From assembly GCA_039707465.1 (NCBI GenBank), contig CM077643.1, positions 68,908,605-68,972,604 on the forward strand: a stretch of DNA of 64,000 nucleotides, written 5' to 3'. Shown in pieces: positions 33,868 through 45,140 of the stretch. Position 1 is the stretch's first letter; the number at the start of each line of letters is the position of its first letter. A program made the position numbers and the translations under genes. The stretch comes from Rhabdophis nuchalis (taxonomy: Eukaryota; Chordata; Lepidosauria; Squamata; Natricidae). The notes under the pieces were generated by a model. The model did not search any database. It saw only the letters and a program-made list of their open reading frames with translations, and had not been told where the DNA came from.

Positions 33868-34095
33868 AAAATAATAATAATTAATAATTTAATAATTTAT
33901 TAGATTTATAAACCGCCCCTTCTCCCCGAAGGGACTCGGGGCAGTGTACAGGAAAAATTAAAAAACCATATAAAACATACAATATATACAAAGTTAAAAA
34001 CGAATTAAATTAAACCTGTACTAAAATTTAAGAACATTAAAATACAACCCACCTATGCTAAAATTCCCTAAAGTCTAATATCCATATATGTATCA
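33868..34095 (-). mobile_element. L2 3' end inserted in the Bov-B copy
   Basis: The 3' terminal ~230 bases: (TAA)n-rich tail, gatttataaaccgcccctt, and a ggggcagtgtacagg block, ending in non-coding 3' UTR. Bov-B coding blocks resume immediately after, so this is an insertion. Confidence 0.75.
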
Positions 34096-34330
34096 AAATA
34101 TTCTTCCTTACTTATTTGGCCATGTCATGTAATCAAACTCATTATAAAAGGTAGTTATGCTCAGAATGATCAGCAATAAAAGGGAATAAGGCCGCCAAAA
34201 ATCTAGACATCATCAAATCTGAACCAGCCACAGTATAAAGAAGCCATATAAGACTGGAAAACATCATAGAGCTGGTCTATAGAATTGGTGACAATCAGAC
34301 CCAATTAAACAGATATGATCCTCAACCAAC
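34096..34330 (+). pseudogene. Bov-B/RTE LINE fragment (right part)
   Basis: Translation reads YLFGHVM.SNSL.KVVMLRMIS (compare YFGHLMRR.DSLEKTLMLG), then RGRQKSRHHQI and a final YRIGDNQTQLNRY-like end. This is the C-terminus of RTE/Bov-B following directly on 33867 once the L2 is removed. Confidence 0.72.
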
Positions 34331-34579
34331 AGTATATAAAATGGAGGGGAAAAAGTTTTTTATTTCTTACTTACAGTTGGAACAAATACAGGAAAAAATT
34401 GAGACCAACAAATTAAAATGTTTACATAATCATTTACATAAATAAATAATCTTGTCCAGCTGATCTTTCAGTAATAGGCTCAGGTTCAATTGGTGGGAAG
34501 GACCCTCTGGACATAATATTTAATGATTGCCATGACAGAAGTCCATGACATGTAATTGGTCTAGAAAGTGATTGATCAT

Positions 34580-35846
34580 GAAAGAAACCTATAAGCAAAC
34601 AAAATAATAACCAAAAGTCAACATGGTTTTGTCAAAAACAGATCATGCCAGACTATTCTTATTGCATTATTTGATAATGTGACAACATTAGTGGACCAGA
34701 GGAATGCCATCGATATAGTTTACTTGGACTTCAGTAAGGCATTTGACAAGGTAGACCATAACCTACTACTAGATAAAGTAGAAGAATGTGGGTTAGACAG
34801 CATCACCACCAGATGGATTCGTAACTGGCTGACCAACCACACTCAACATGTAGTCCTCAATGGAACTGCATCTACATGGAAGGAAGCATGCAGTGGAGTC
34901 CCCCAAGGCTCTGTTTTAGGCCCAGTACTCTTCAACATGATTTAGATGAGGGAATAAATGGGGAACTCATCAAATTTGCAGACGACACCAAGCTGGCAGG
35001 AATAGCCAACACTCCAGAAGACAGGCTTAAGATGCAGAAGGATCTTGACATACTTGAACATTGGGCACTATCTAATAAAATGAAATTCAGTGGTGAAAAG
35101 AGTAAGGTTTTACATTTAGGCAACAAAAATGAAATGCACAGGTACAGTATAGGTGGTACCTTGCTCAATAGCAGTAACTGTGAAAGGGATCTTGGAGTCC
35201 TAGTAGACAACCATTTAAATATGAGCCAGCAGTGTGCAGCAGCTGCCAAAAAAGCCAACACAGTTCTAGGCTGCATAAACAGAGGGATAGAAGTGAAGTA
35301 TTAATACCACTTTATAATGCCTTGGTAAGGCCACACTTGGAATACTGCATTCAGTTTTGGTCACCACGATGTAGAAAAGATGTGGAGACTCTAGAAAGAG
35401 TGCAGAGAAAAGCAACAAAGATGATTAGGGGACTGGAAAGTAAAACATATGAAGAATGGTTGCAGTAACTAGGTATGTCTAGTTTAATAAAAAGAAGGAC
35501 TAGGGGAGACATGATAGCAGTGTTCCAATATGTCAGGGGTTGCCACAAAGAAGAGGGAGTCAAACTATTCTCCAAAGCACCTGAGGGCAGAACAAGAGGC
35601 AATGGGTGGAAACTAATCAAGGAGAGAAGCAACTTAGAACTGAAGAGAAATTTCCTGACAGTTAGAACAATTAATCAGTGGAACAGCTTGCCTCCAGAAG
35701 TTGTGAATGCCCCAACACTGGAAGTCTTCAAGAAGATGTTAGATAGCCATTTGTCTGAAATGGTATAGGGCTTCCTGCCTAGGCAGGGAGTTGGACTAGA
35801 TGACTTCCAAGGTCCCTTCCAACTCTGCTATTGTATTGTATTGTAA
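34580..35846 (+). pseudogene. CR1 LINE copy, RT to 3' end
   Basis: 5'-truncated CR1. Landmarks: [48 protein letters not shown] (catalytic FADD), [54 protein letters not shown], and LPPEVVNAPTLEVFKKM near the C-terminus. Compared with the copy at 38.2 kb, about 13 bases are lost near 34937 (FNIFIND becomes FNMI), and further frame breaks occur near 35297 and 35467. The 3' end ttggactagatgacttccaa is followed by (ATTGT)n at about 35830-35846. Confidence 0.92.
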
Positions 35847-36039
35847 ACATATATTAATGTCCTTCATATTCATCATTTTTTGCAAACTAAAGATACAATT
35901 GGTTCCAGCGAGTTTATTGTCCCAAGAAGGGTGCTTTCAATGACACTGTCATTCTTTAGATTTTAATCCCATGGATCTCTCTCAGAATAGAATCCAGAGT
36001 ATTTCCTCCCAGATAATCCATGTAAGGAAAAGCTAGTTA
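35847..36039. other. Unique DNA, nothing recognised
   Basis: Short interval between the CR1 tail and an old L2 fragment. Confidence 0.45.
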
Positions 36040-36235
36040 CTAAAATAAGAAGGACCATACACAAAAGAGCTTTGTAAGATCACCAGCATCTTGAATTGAG
36101 TCAGAAAATTTATTGGTAATTGAAGGAAGAGCTCCTTTTAAATGGGTATTATTCCATTGAATCAACTAATGCTTGCAGCTGCCATTCTGTGACAACTTTA
36201 GCTTCTGAGTCATCTTCTAGGGCAGCCCCAGGAAT
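36040..36235 (-). pseudogene. Very old L2 fragment, minus strand
   Basis: The order aaaagagctttgtaagatca, catcttgaattgagtcag, gcagctgccattctgtgac, cttctagggcagcccc follows the reversed C-terminal coding region of L2 (compare 32600-32790) with heavy divergence. No frame is open. Confidence 0.45.
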
Positions 36236-36622
36236 TAGTGTTATACTTTAATTTAGAAGGAATTTACTTTAATTTACATTTTCACTGCATGCCATTAACT
36301 TCACTTTGCTGATAACTGACTCATTCTGATGGACTAATGTGTAGGTATTAAAAGTACCATGTGAATAAAATGGTTTACCTTTGCTTGTTTGTTGAGCTAA
36401 AATAACAAAATACTTTTATTATTCTCACATAACCAAGATATACTGCATATAGAGCTAGATCTAAATTTAATACATTCTCTTCTCACCCCAATGAGTGGCC
36501 TGTGTCTTCCTTATCTTGAATCCTCTACCAGAGACCTGGAAATTTGAGGGTTCTGCACTGCATCAGCTGTTCCTAACATTGCATTCTTCTGGACCAAGAG
36601 CTCTGATGTTGTTCCTAAGATC
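36236..36622. other. Unique DNA, nothing recognised
   Basis: No repeat or gene recognised. Confidence 0.45.
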
Positions 36623-36768
36623 TGTTAGAGCAGGGGTTCCCAAACTTGGCAACTTTAAGACTTGTGGACTTCAACTTCCAGAATTCTCCAGCCAGCTGGC
36701 TGGAGAATTCTGGGAGTTGAAGTCCACAAGTCTTAAAGTTGCCAAGTTTGGGAACCCCTGTGTTAGAG
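36623..36768. mobile_element. Palindromic hAT MITE with perfect 8-bp target duplication
   Basis: The element is 36631-36760, exactly 130 bases made of two 65-base arms with no loop. The arms match at 64 of 65 positions by my count. Its ends are caggggttcccaaactt and aagtttgggaacccctg, typical of the hAT-Charlie type. The eight bases tgttagag are present on both sides (36623-36630 and 36761-36768). A transcript would fold into a near-perfect hairpin. It has no coding capacity. Confidence 0.92.
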
Positions 36769-37745
36769 CCACTCTCCCAGCTTAGGAGTCACAGTCTTGA
36801 GTGTTCCTACCACCACTGAGACCACTATGGCCTTCATATAAAATAAATCTTCCTTATTTCATCAAAGTTTTTAAATTAAATAATCAAAGTATTTCTTGCT
36901 TGCTTCTTTCTGTCTTCTCTTTGATCTTAAGCAAAGAGTTAAAAGGGCACAAATGATTGACACACAACAAAATCAGTGGCTTATTTTTTTCCCTCTCCCT
37001 CTGATAACCTTACAACCACAAATATACTATATTATTCTTTTTTTTTGTGAAACTGACATAGAGAATATGATTTCATATTGAGCTTCTTGAAGTTTGATAG
37101 GCATTCAGGCTAAAGGACTTATTTATTAAAGAACAGAAAGTTATTGCTTGTTCATGAAAGGGAACATTTCCTGTGTTCTGACAAAATATTCCCTTTTCTC
37201 TTCAACTTTTTTCCTCAAGCTAAGGTAGAAGTACAGTTGTTATAAATAGGCTGTGGAATTCTGATTGGTATAAAAGTATGCCTCCAAAAAAACATATTCA
37301 TGAAAAGTGCTGTAATTTAAAAATAATCCCTTTCACAGGGAATCACCTCACTTTTAGACTGCACATACCTCTGCCAGTTGGGACACATTGAAACTGTCAT
37401 GTGCATTTAGTGTGCTGTTCTTTTTATTCGGTTGGCTCTCAAACATAATAAATTCTCATGTTGTTACATTGCTTTGATGATCACATGAGGAGATGGTACT
37501 ATTCCTTTGAGTGGATATCCATGCTGTGGCCTCTGGAAATGTAGCTAAGTTCTGTGCTATTCCTAGTGCTGTCTACGGACTTCCTATATTGGCTTCCAAC
37601 TGTCCTGATTGTACAAGTATTGTTCCTGAATTATGTAAAGAACCAGTGACCTAAATGCATTATTATACTTTTTCTACTAAGTATGTTTTCTTTTCTGGAT
37701 ATGCATATTGCTGTTGAAGAAAGCTATAATAAATAGAATATAATG
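36769..37745. other. AT-rich unique DNA, nothing recognised
   Basis: No repeat family or gene recognised. Confidence 0.5.
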
Positions 37746-38098
37746 ATGCTTAGGGCTCAGTTGCTAAGATGCTGAACCTGTTGATCAGAAAGGCTGGCAG
37801 TTTGTTCGAATCCCTAGTGCCACATAACCAAGTGAGCTCCCATGACTTGCGCTAGCTTCTGCCAACCTAGCAGTTCAAAAGCATGTAAAAATGCAAGTAG
37901 AAAAATAGGGACCACTTTTGTGGGAAGGTAATAGTGTTCCATAAGCCTTTGGTGTTTAGTCATGCTGGCTACATGACCATGGAGATGTCTTCAGAGAGCG
38001 CTGGCTCTTTGGCTTTGAAGCAGAGATGAGCACCACCCCTTAGAATCAGGAACGACTAGTACATATGTGCGAGGGGAAACTTTACCTTTACTTTTAAT
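37746..38098 (+). mobile_element. Sauria-type SINE, uninterrupted copy
   Basis: The tRNA-like head has an A box (gctcagttgctaagatgctg) and a B box (gttcgaatccc). The body reads agtgagctcccatgacttgc, caagtagaaaaatagggacc and catgaccatggagatgtctt. The 3' end is gaacgactagtacatatgtg, then gaggggaaactttaccttta. The terminal segment matches the end of squamate Bov-B LINEs with an (ACCTTT)-like tail, which is how Sauria SINEs borrow Bov-B RT. It is the reference here for the split copy at 29588-30300. Confidence 0.82.
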
Positions 38099-38228
38099 TA
38101 TGCTTATCAGAAATAGTGTACTTTCCATGAGGCATAGGTAAGCCCTAACATGGCCATTATCATACTAATGATTGCTGTTTTAAATTTAATAACTGACTTT
38201 AGCTCAATAAATAAGCACCTACTGAGAA

Positions 38229-39928
38229 GATTGTTCTTTGGTAGTTCATAAAGAACTCTCTGACAAATTGAAAGATAAAAAGGATAAATATAAAAAGTGG
38301 AAAAAGGGGGACATAACTAAGGCAAAATATCAGCAAATAGCCCGAGCCTGTAAAGATGAAGTGAGGAAAGCTAAGGCTCGCAATGAAGAAAGGCTTGCCA
38401 AAAAAGTAAAAAATAACAAAAAAAGCTTCTTCCAACATGTTAAAAATAAGAAAAAAGTTAAGGAAACAATTGGTCCACTGCTGGGAGAAAATGGCAAGAA
38501 GATGATAAGCAACAGGGAGAAAGCAGAACTATTTAACTCTTTTTTTGCATCTGTCTTTACACAAAGGGATAAAACAGTCCAACCAATCAAAAACAGCACC
38601 ACAAAAATCAGATTAGGAACACAAGTTGAAATAGGGAAGAAAATGGTAAGTGAGCACCTGTCTGCCCTGGACGAGTTCAAATCACCAGGACCGGAAAAGG
38701 AAAAAAAACAGATCCAGGAAACTATAGACCCATCAGCCTGACCTCAATACCAGGAAAGATTCTGGAAAAGATAATTAAACAACAAATAAGTGAACACCTA
38801 GAAGCAAACAAAGTAATAGCCAAAAGCCAACATGGGTTTGTCAAAAACAGATCATGCCAGACGAATCTAATTGCATTCTTTGACAAAGTGACAAAATCAG
38901 TGGACCAGAGGAATGCTGTTGATATAATTTACCTGGACTTCAGTAAGGCATTTGATAAAGTAGACCATAACCTACTATTAGATAAAGTAGAAAATTGTGG
39001 GTTAGACAGCACCACCAGCAAATGGATTCGCAACTGGCTGACCAACCGCACTCAACGTGTAGTCCTCAATGGAACTGCAGCTACATGGAAGGAAGTATGC
39101 AGTGGAGTCCCCCAAGGCTCTGTTTTAGGCCCAGTACTCTTTAACATCTTCATCAACGATTTGGATGAGGGGATAAATGGGGAACTCATCAAATTTGCAG
39201 ACGATACCAAGCTGGCAGGGATAGCCAACACTCCAGAAGATAGGCTTAAGATACAGAAGGATCTAGACAAACTTGAACATTGGGCACTATCTAATAAAAT
39301 GAAATTCAATTGTGAAAAAAGTAAGGTCCTACATATAGGTAAGAAAAACCAAATGCACAAGTACAGTACAGGTGGTACCTTGCTCAATAGTAGCAACTGT
39401 GAGAGGGATCTTGGAATCCTAGTGGACAACCATTTAAATATGAGCCAGCAGTGTGCAGCAGCTGCCAAAAAAGCCAACACAGTTCTAGGCTGCATAAACA
39501 GAGGGATAGAATCTAGATCACGTGAAGTGTTAATGCCACTGTATGGTGCCTTGGTAAGGCCACACTTGGAATACTGCATACAGTTTTGGTCGCCACGATG
39601 TAGAAAAGACGTGGAGACTCTGGAAAGAGTGCAGAGAAGAGCAACCAAGATGATTAGGGGACTGGAGACTAAGACATATGAAGAACGGCTGCAGGAGCTG
39701 GGTATGTCTAGCTTGATGAAGAGAAGGACTAGGGGAGACATGATAGCAGTGTTCCGATATCTCAGAGGGTGCCACAAAGAAGAGGGAATCAAACTATTCT
39801 CCAAGGCACCTGGGGGCAGGACAAGAAGCAACGGGTGGAAACTAATCAAGGAGAGAAGCAACTTAGAACTAAGGAGAAATTTCCTGACAGTAAGAACAAT
39901 TAACCTCTGGAACAGCTTGCCCCCAGAA
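38229..39928 (+). mobile_element. CR1 LINE, largest copy in the window (left part)
   Basis: 5'-truncated CR1 beginning in the linker between endonuclease and RT (frame 38238-38741: KKWKKGDITKAKYQQIARAC, KSFFQHVKNKKKVKETIGPL, AELFNSFFASVFTQ). An internal deletion near 38688 removes the segment between KSPGP and the IDPSA-like remnant of IDPISLT, breaking the frame. The RT then reads open from 38888. A minus-strand L2 interrupts the element at 39928, and it resumes at 40597. Confidence 0.92.
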
Positions 39929-39931
39929 TAA
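38888..39931 (+). pseudogene. CR1 reverse transcriptase, open for about 345 codons
   Basis: CR1 reverse transcriptase and C-terminal domain. Residues: YLDFSKAFDKVDHN at 15-28, [19 protein letters not shown] at 73-91, catalytic FADD at 103-106, [20 protein letters not shown], then [40 protein letters not shown] and the end NLWNSLPPE. The L2 insertion supplies the stop codon at 39929-39931; the natural C-terminus (VVNAPTLEVFKKMLDS type) continues at 40597. The upstream RT segment is deleted, so the enzyme would be incomplete. This is the best preserved CR1 coding region in the window. Confidence 0.88.
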
Positions 39932-40596
39932 TAATAATAATAAATTTAATAATAATAAATTTAATTTGTTGACCGCTCCCTCTCCCCGAAGGGACTCGGA
40001 GCGGTGCACAGGGCAAATAAAACAATAAATATACACACATAATAAAAACGAATTAAATAATATCCCTGCGCTAAAAATTCCCAGTTAAAAATCTAAAATT
40101 ATTAACAACCCCATAGAAGGGAGACTACCCTAGGCCGGCCAAGCAGAACAAATATGTTTTTATTTTTAGACGGAAGGAGCGGAGGTCCGTGGTTGTTCTA
40201 ATGTCGGGGGGAAGGTCGTTCCAGAGGGCTGGGCCCACCACAGAGAGAGCCCTTCCCCTGGGCATCGCCCGCTGACAAAGTCTAGTGGACGGCACCCGGA
40301 GAAGTCCCTCTCTGTGCGAGCAAATAGGCCATGTGGATGTATGAGGCAGGATCCGATCCCGCAAATAGGTAGGTCCCGAGCCATGGAGCGCTTTAAAGAT
40401 GATAACTAGAACCTTGAAGCGCACCCGGAAGACGACAGGCAGCCAGTGCAGCTTGCGCAAGAGCGGTGTTACATGGGTAAACCTTGAGGTTCCCATAATT
40501 GCTCGCGCGGCTGCATTCTGGACTAGCTGAAGTCTCCGGGTGCACCTCAAGGGGAGCCCCATGTAGAGAGAGTTACAATAATCCCGTCGGGATGTC
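39929..40596 (-). mobile_element. L2 (second subfamily) insertion inside CR1
   Basis: The 3' 670 bases of an L2 with the ccgctccctctcc and ggagcggtgcacagg end shared with 22164-24391. It includes the reading frame 40616-40125 ending YLFCLAGLG. The CR1 text is cleanly interrupted. The four bases agaa precede (39925-39928) and follow (40597-40600) the insertion, a possible short target duplication. A (TAATAA)n tract lies at its 3' end. Confidence 0.9.
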
Positions 40597-40746
40597 AGAA
40601 GTTGTGAATGCCCCAACCCTGGAAGTCTTTAAAAAGATGTTAGATAGCTATTTGTCTGAAATGGTATAAGGTTCCTGCCCACGCAGGGGGTTGGACTAGA
40701 AGACCTACAAGGTCCCTTCCAACTCTGCTATTGTATTGTATTGTAT
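40597..40746 (+). mobile_element. CR1 LINE, right part with (ATTGT)n tail
   Basis: Resumes the CR1 broken at 39928: gaagttgtgaatgccccaa encodes EVVNAPTLEVFKKM-type text, followed by ttggactagaagacctacaa and a (TTGTA)n tail at about 40728-40746. Confidence 0.9.
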
Positions 40747-42400
40747 AGTTCCTAATGACTGACTGTGGATGATTCAAGAACAGATTTTCTATAATGGTCT
40801 ATATACAGTAATACAATGTTCATCATGATACCTTTAACCATACCTACAAAAGGAATTCATTGAAATGTTCCATATAGGTATGCAATACATATTATTGAAT
40901 CCTGGATTTTTATTCTTATAGTACAGAACAACCATCTGGCTGGAATAAAAACCGTACTTTATGGGCCATTGTTAAAATCCTATGCATGGTTAAATATTAA
41001 GCTCAGCTCTGAAAGTATTATATCCCAGTAGCTGGTAGTAGATTACTTCCACAGGTTAATTACAAATGATATGTGTGTTCTTCTCTTCAACTTAATTGGA
41101 TAAGCCTGCATCCTAGTGTTTTGAAAGAGGGCAAGTCTCACCCAATTAACTTACTCCATGACATGCATGATTGAAGTGATGCCTGCTCCATCATCATTTT
41201 TTTCCAAGTTAAAGTCTCATAGACATTTTTCTCATCATGCTTTCTAACCATTTAGTTTGAGTTTTTCTTCATTTTCCAGTTATATTATATCACTTTTAAA
41301 TATAGCAAACAGAATTACAAATATTTCAAATATCTCAATCACTAGAACCTTCTGATAGTTCCTGCTCTCAACTTCTATGTTTGCTGTGCCAAAGATAAAT
41401 TTGGACAATTGTAGAATAATTAATTTAGAGGTTTGGAGGAATAATCAGTTTCCCCCATATAGCATACTATTTGTAAGTTAGTAGTATCCACAATAGGCTT
41501 CTCACATTTCTGAAGTGATGACTCTTTTAAAATAGATTTTAAAATGTCATTTCAGATAGGGTATTTAGATTGTATAGTTTTATGTAAGAACTTTAAAGGT
41601 TCTTCTTTAAAAAAAAAAACAATCTGGAAGAAGACCTCTACTTCAGACATAGTGTCGAGTTGTTTCTGATCTCCTCAGATAACTCCTGATTTTTAAAAGC
41701 ATTGCTGCTCTGTCTGAGGCAATGCTGTTTTAAATTTGATTTAGTTCTTATATATAATGCATATAGAGAAAAAGGACTTTGGTAAAAAAGTGTTATATGA
41801 AATACTTTGTGAAAAAATAAAATAGGTTGGAAAGCAGTCTAAAGCTGGTTAAAATAAATTAGAATCGGTGCTTTGCCAAGGCAATGCTTGAATGGGTTGT
41901 TTGGTTGCCTTCAGAGAGGAAACTCTACATTTCCCTAAAAAACTTATATAAGATATAATCATAAATGGTAAAAAGCTTTCTGGGGTGCATTCTAAATCAT
42001 TTAGCACCTCCTAATGCTTATATGGAATGAGCCAATAAAGGGTAGACAACAGGCAGATTGTGTTTATTTTTATGGATTAGATTTCTGACTCAAACTGTTT
42101 GCTGCTTTTAACAACAACTCCATAATTTATTTGCTTCTCACAAAGTGAGAACAAAATGCAAAAACAGTGTCACCAAGTGGCCAAGTGAATTTGTTATACC
42201 TGTAACTTTGACAAGATGGGCAGTTAGAATGAGTAAAATATTTATTGCTTTGGAATGGATTTAATAACCCTTTCAAACTCTGTCATCTTTCTCAAAGTCC
42301 TTCCTTTTTTCTTGGAATTGCTTTCATTCTTTCAGAAATACATAAACCATGGTAAATCCCTTTCCTTTTGTTTCCCGAGTCTGGATGCACCAGATTGGCA
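40747..42400. other. AT-rich unique DNA, nothing recognised
   Basis: No repeat family, RNA gene or coding signal recognised in 1.65 kb. Confidence 0.5.
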
Positions 42401-42490
42401 TAAATGTTTCTAACTAAGGTTATCTCTGAAGTTTAAGGTTATCTCTGAAGTGACTAAATGTTTCTTACTAAGGTTATCTCTGAAGTTTAA
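42401..42490. repeat. Local tandem duplication around taaggttatctctgaagttt
   Basis: The segment taaatgtttctaactaagg, then ttatctctgaagtttaagg, recurs twice with a partial third copy. It looks like a small replication slippage or duplication event in unique DNA. Confidence 0.8.
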
Positions 42491-42619
42491 AAAAATGAAG
42501 GTAAAACTAATGGTGACGTCTTATTCGTGTTTTTTTTATTTAATATTCTGGATTTTTATTAAGCTTTGTCTTATAAATGTCCTTTCAAATTATTCCCACT
42601 CACCCATCCCCTTTTAGTT

Positions 42620-42770
42620 CTTTATACCAGGGCTCCCCAACCTTTGCAACTTTAAGTCTGAAGGAATTCAGCTCCCAGAATTCTCCAGCCAGCAAAGCTG
42701 GCTGGAGAATTCTGGGGGCTGAAGTCCTTCAGACTTAAAGTTGCAAAGGTTGGGGACCCCTGCTTTATAC
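42620..42770. mobile_element. Palindromic hAT MITE, second copy, with perfect 8-bp target duplication
   Basis: The element is 42628-42762, 135 bases: two 65-base arms with about three mismatches around a five-base loop (caaag). The ends are cagggctccccaacctttgc and its complement ending ggggacccctg. The target duplication ctttatac is exact at 42620-42627 and 42763-42770. The inner arm sequence cccagaattctccagccag is shared with the copy at 36631, so the two belong to one family despite differing outer arms. Confidence 0.92.
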
Positions 42771-42879
42771 CATAAGTGCCCCTGGAGACTATTGGCTCAA
42801 CTAGATATTAATCCCCTATTTGAGAATTTTATCTATTTTTTAAAGGTAAAAAAATGAAAAGCCACCTCTTTCATTTGTA

Positions 42880-43510
42880 ACATTTTATATCTTAGTCTCA
42901 TTTTTTTCTCTACTTTATATAAATCATTTTACTGTTTTTTTCAAATCCTTCTAGATTTTGCCTGAGATTAAAATAATAAAATAAAATAAAAATAAGGTCA
43001 TGCTTGGAAATACATTCTAGGCAAGTCCTATCCAAGAAAGATTTAGGTTTTTTCCACCTTTTAAAATCTTATTTTTCCCCATTATTTATTATAGTTGTTT
43101 TGAAGAGTATCATTTTTATATGCCACCAAATAAAGTCACAAATATTTCACTGGGTTTTTTTTTCTTATTGTTATTACCTATCCAGATTTCCCCCCCCCCC
43201 CCAATTCCCAAAGACATGTTCTTGCACTAAATATCTTGTTAATATCTTTGTTTTCTTTTCAGTGACTTATGTCCATAAGATTCACCAAAGTCTTTCACTG
43301 GTTTTTTCTACTGTCTTATGACGTTCTGCTGTTGCATGTAATAATGGTTACTAATACATTGTTTATGCAGCATTTCAGTTTATACTCCTTTTAATCCCAA
43401 ATATGTGTTTGTCTCTACAAAACCTGTTTACCAAGATACCTAAAACAATTACAAATGATAAAGGGGAAAGTGAGCATCCTTGCTTATTGCATTTGCATCT
43501 TAGAAAACAT
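42880..43510 (-). pseudogene. Degenerate L1 ORF2 fragment, minus strand
   Basis: On the minus strand about 43500-43380 reads ARMLTFPLYH or QGCSLSPLSF depending on frame, matching the L1 RT motif RQGCPLSPLLF. About 43130-42910 reads INNGEK.DFKRWKKPKSFL followed by KHDLIFILFYYFNL, then LEGFEKN. This matches the L1 post-RT block (KDLKRW..LNLSFLGRI...MNILPKILFLF). The segment holding the FADD motif is lost or unrecognisable. The plus-strand open frame at 43004-43321 is a shadow. Confidence 0.6.
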
Positions 43511-43871
43511 GCAGAGCAGTGGTGGGTTTCAATTTTTTTAGAACCTACTCTGTAGGTGTGGCCTATTTTGTGGGCGTGGCTTGGCAGTCATGTGACAGGG
43601 TGGGAGTGGCCACCTTTTAAAATGTGGTGAAACGTATTTAACAACGCTCCTGCTTAGCAACCAAAATTTTGGACTCAATTGTGATGATAAATTCTTTCTT
43701 TCTTTCTTTCCTTTCTTTCCTTTCTTTCCTTCCCATTGGGTCACTGGCAGCGGCGGGCCAGATTTACTTCCAGGTACGCCAGTGGAACCCCCTCTCACCG
43801 GTTCTCTAAATTTCACCAACCGGCTCTCGCGAGTAGGTGCGAGCCTGCAGAAACCCACCACTGATGCAGAC
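43509..43871. mobile_element. hAT MITE, 347 bp, with near-perfect target duplication
   Basis: The element is 43517-43863. The ends are cagtggtgggtttcaa and aaacccaccactg. The flanks atgcagag (43509-43516) and atgcagac (43864-43871) match at seven of eight positions. The interior contains ggcgtggcttgg-type text, a cttagcaaccaaaattt block and a (TTTC)n run. The first part of that interior recurs in the larger hAT-like element at 59727-60924. Confidence 0.85.
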
Positions 43872-44053
43872 AGTCTTCCATTGGTCATGATCTTTGCTGT
43901 ATGCTGTTCATACAAACTATATATAGTTTTAAATTCTTGTGGATTTATATTGTTTAAATTGCTAGTAATTGAGTCTGAAGAAGGTGAGTGTGTCACAATG
44001 TCAGGTTGAAACATTCCTTGATAATGTGCTGAGCCTCATCCCAAGTTAAAGAA

Positions 44054-44380
44054 TGTCAGGGTGATGATGATTTAAAGCTGACCAGCCAATATAAGGCTGT
44101 AACCTAAGATGATGAAATGATGAAGAGTCAACAGAGGTATTGCCACTTTAAGAAGCTGTCTATATACAGGAGGCCATGAGAGGATGTATCTCTCTCCTGG
44201 TATCCTGTATCCATTGCTAAGTTATCCATTTAGTGTTAAGAAGAAGATTGATTGATTGTCAGGTATTTGCCTACCACATATATTTCTGTATATAAACCAA
44301 TGTTAAAGTTATACGTCTCCGTGTGTTGTTTTGCTCCTGGGTTGTCTCCTAATAGTAGTCATGCTGCAAACACTCTGACA
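44054..44380 (+). mobile_element. Possible solo LTR, 327 bp
   Basis: It starts tgtcagggtga and ends aacactctgaca, giving TG...CA ends with a short inverted terminal match. There is a TATA-like tatataca near 44160 and a 3' portion resembling R-U5 (tgttgttttgctcctgggtt). No internal region or clean target duplication is visible. The ends resemble those of the probable LTR at 13937-14586. The call is provisional. Confidence 0.4.
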
Positions 44381-45140
44381 ACACTCTATCTTTTGGATAA
44401 AATGAGGGTGTTCCGAATTGATGACAAAAATAAGAAATATGGATGCTTTTAAAATGATAATACATTTTGCAATATAGGCATTTTTGCCTCCATTGAAGAT
44501 GCCAAAATTATTACCTTGGTTCTGGATGAATTATTCTGTACAGCAAAAGAGCAGAAGGAATAATCTTCAAATTGCTTTGCTTATAAAGTTGTTTTCCCTG
44601 TGGGAGCATGAACATAGGCTATTTCCTTGTTAAAAATGATAAGTGTTATAATTTATCAGCTATTACAAAAGGCTGTGTGGTGTCTGAGAGGATTAGATCT
44701 AGTGCTACCTTGGGACACTTACTGTGTTTTAACAGCTGGAACTGATAACCTCCAAGATGAGCATATTGCTAGTGACACCATTCAAGTTTCTTTTCTCAAA
44801 GAGATTCTCTCTGGAGATGCTGATGAATTTCACCTTAAATATCTCCTCCTTCTCACCCTCTTGTTATCAGCAGTCTGGTTTATAATTTTCTGTTCAACTA
44901 TTTTTTCTGGATGGAGATTGAAACTTCTCTTAGCAATACAGGTACTTTCGTTCTGCTAAGGCCACCAGCATTCTCTCTAGTACCGTAAAGGAATAAAGTA
45001 TACTGCTTAACAACCTTCTATGTATATTATCAATTCCACAATCTGTACAGAATGATGAATTTTTTAATGTTACTAATACCATTCTACACTTTTCCACTAT
45101 AGCATCTGGAGTAATGCTGTTAATTATGATGCCTCCATCC
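44381..45140. other. Unique DNA with one unexplained open frame
   Basis: A plus-strand frame of 110 codons at 44627-44959 contains a hydrophobic stretch (YLLLLTLLLSAVWFIIFC). An acceptor-like tactgtgttttaacag ends at about 44732 and a donor-like caggta sits at about 44939-44944, so an exon is formally possible. I do not recognise the peptide, and a frame of this size is expected by chance. Confidence 0.2.

Noticed and set aside
37746..37830. tRNA gene at the head of the Sauria-type SINE
   Set aside because: A and B boxes are present, but it is continuous with the SINE body and shared with the copy at 29588.
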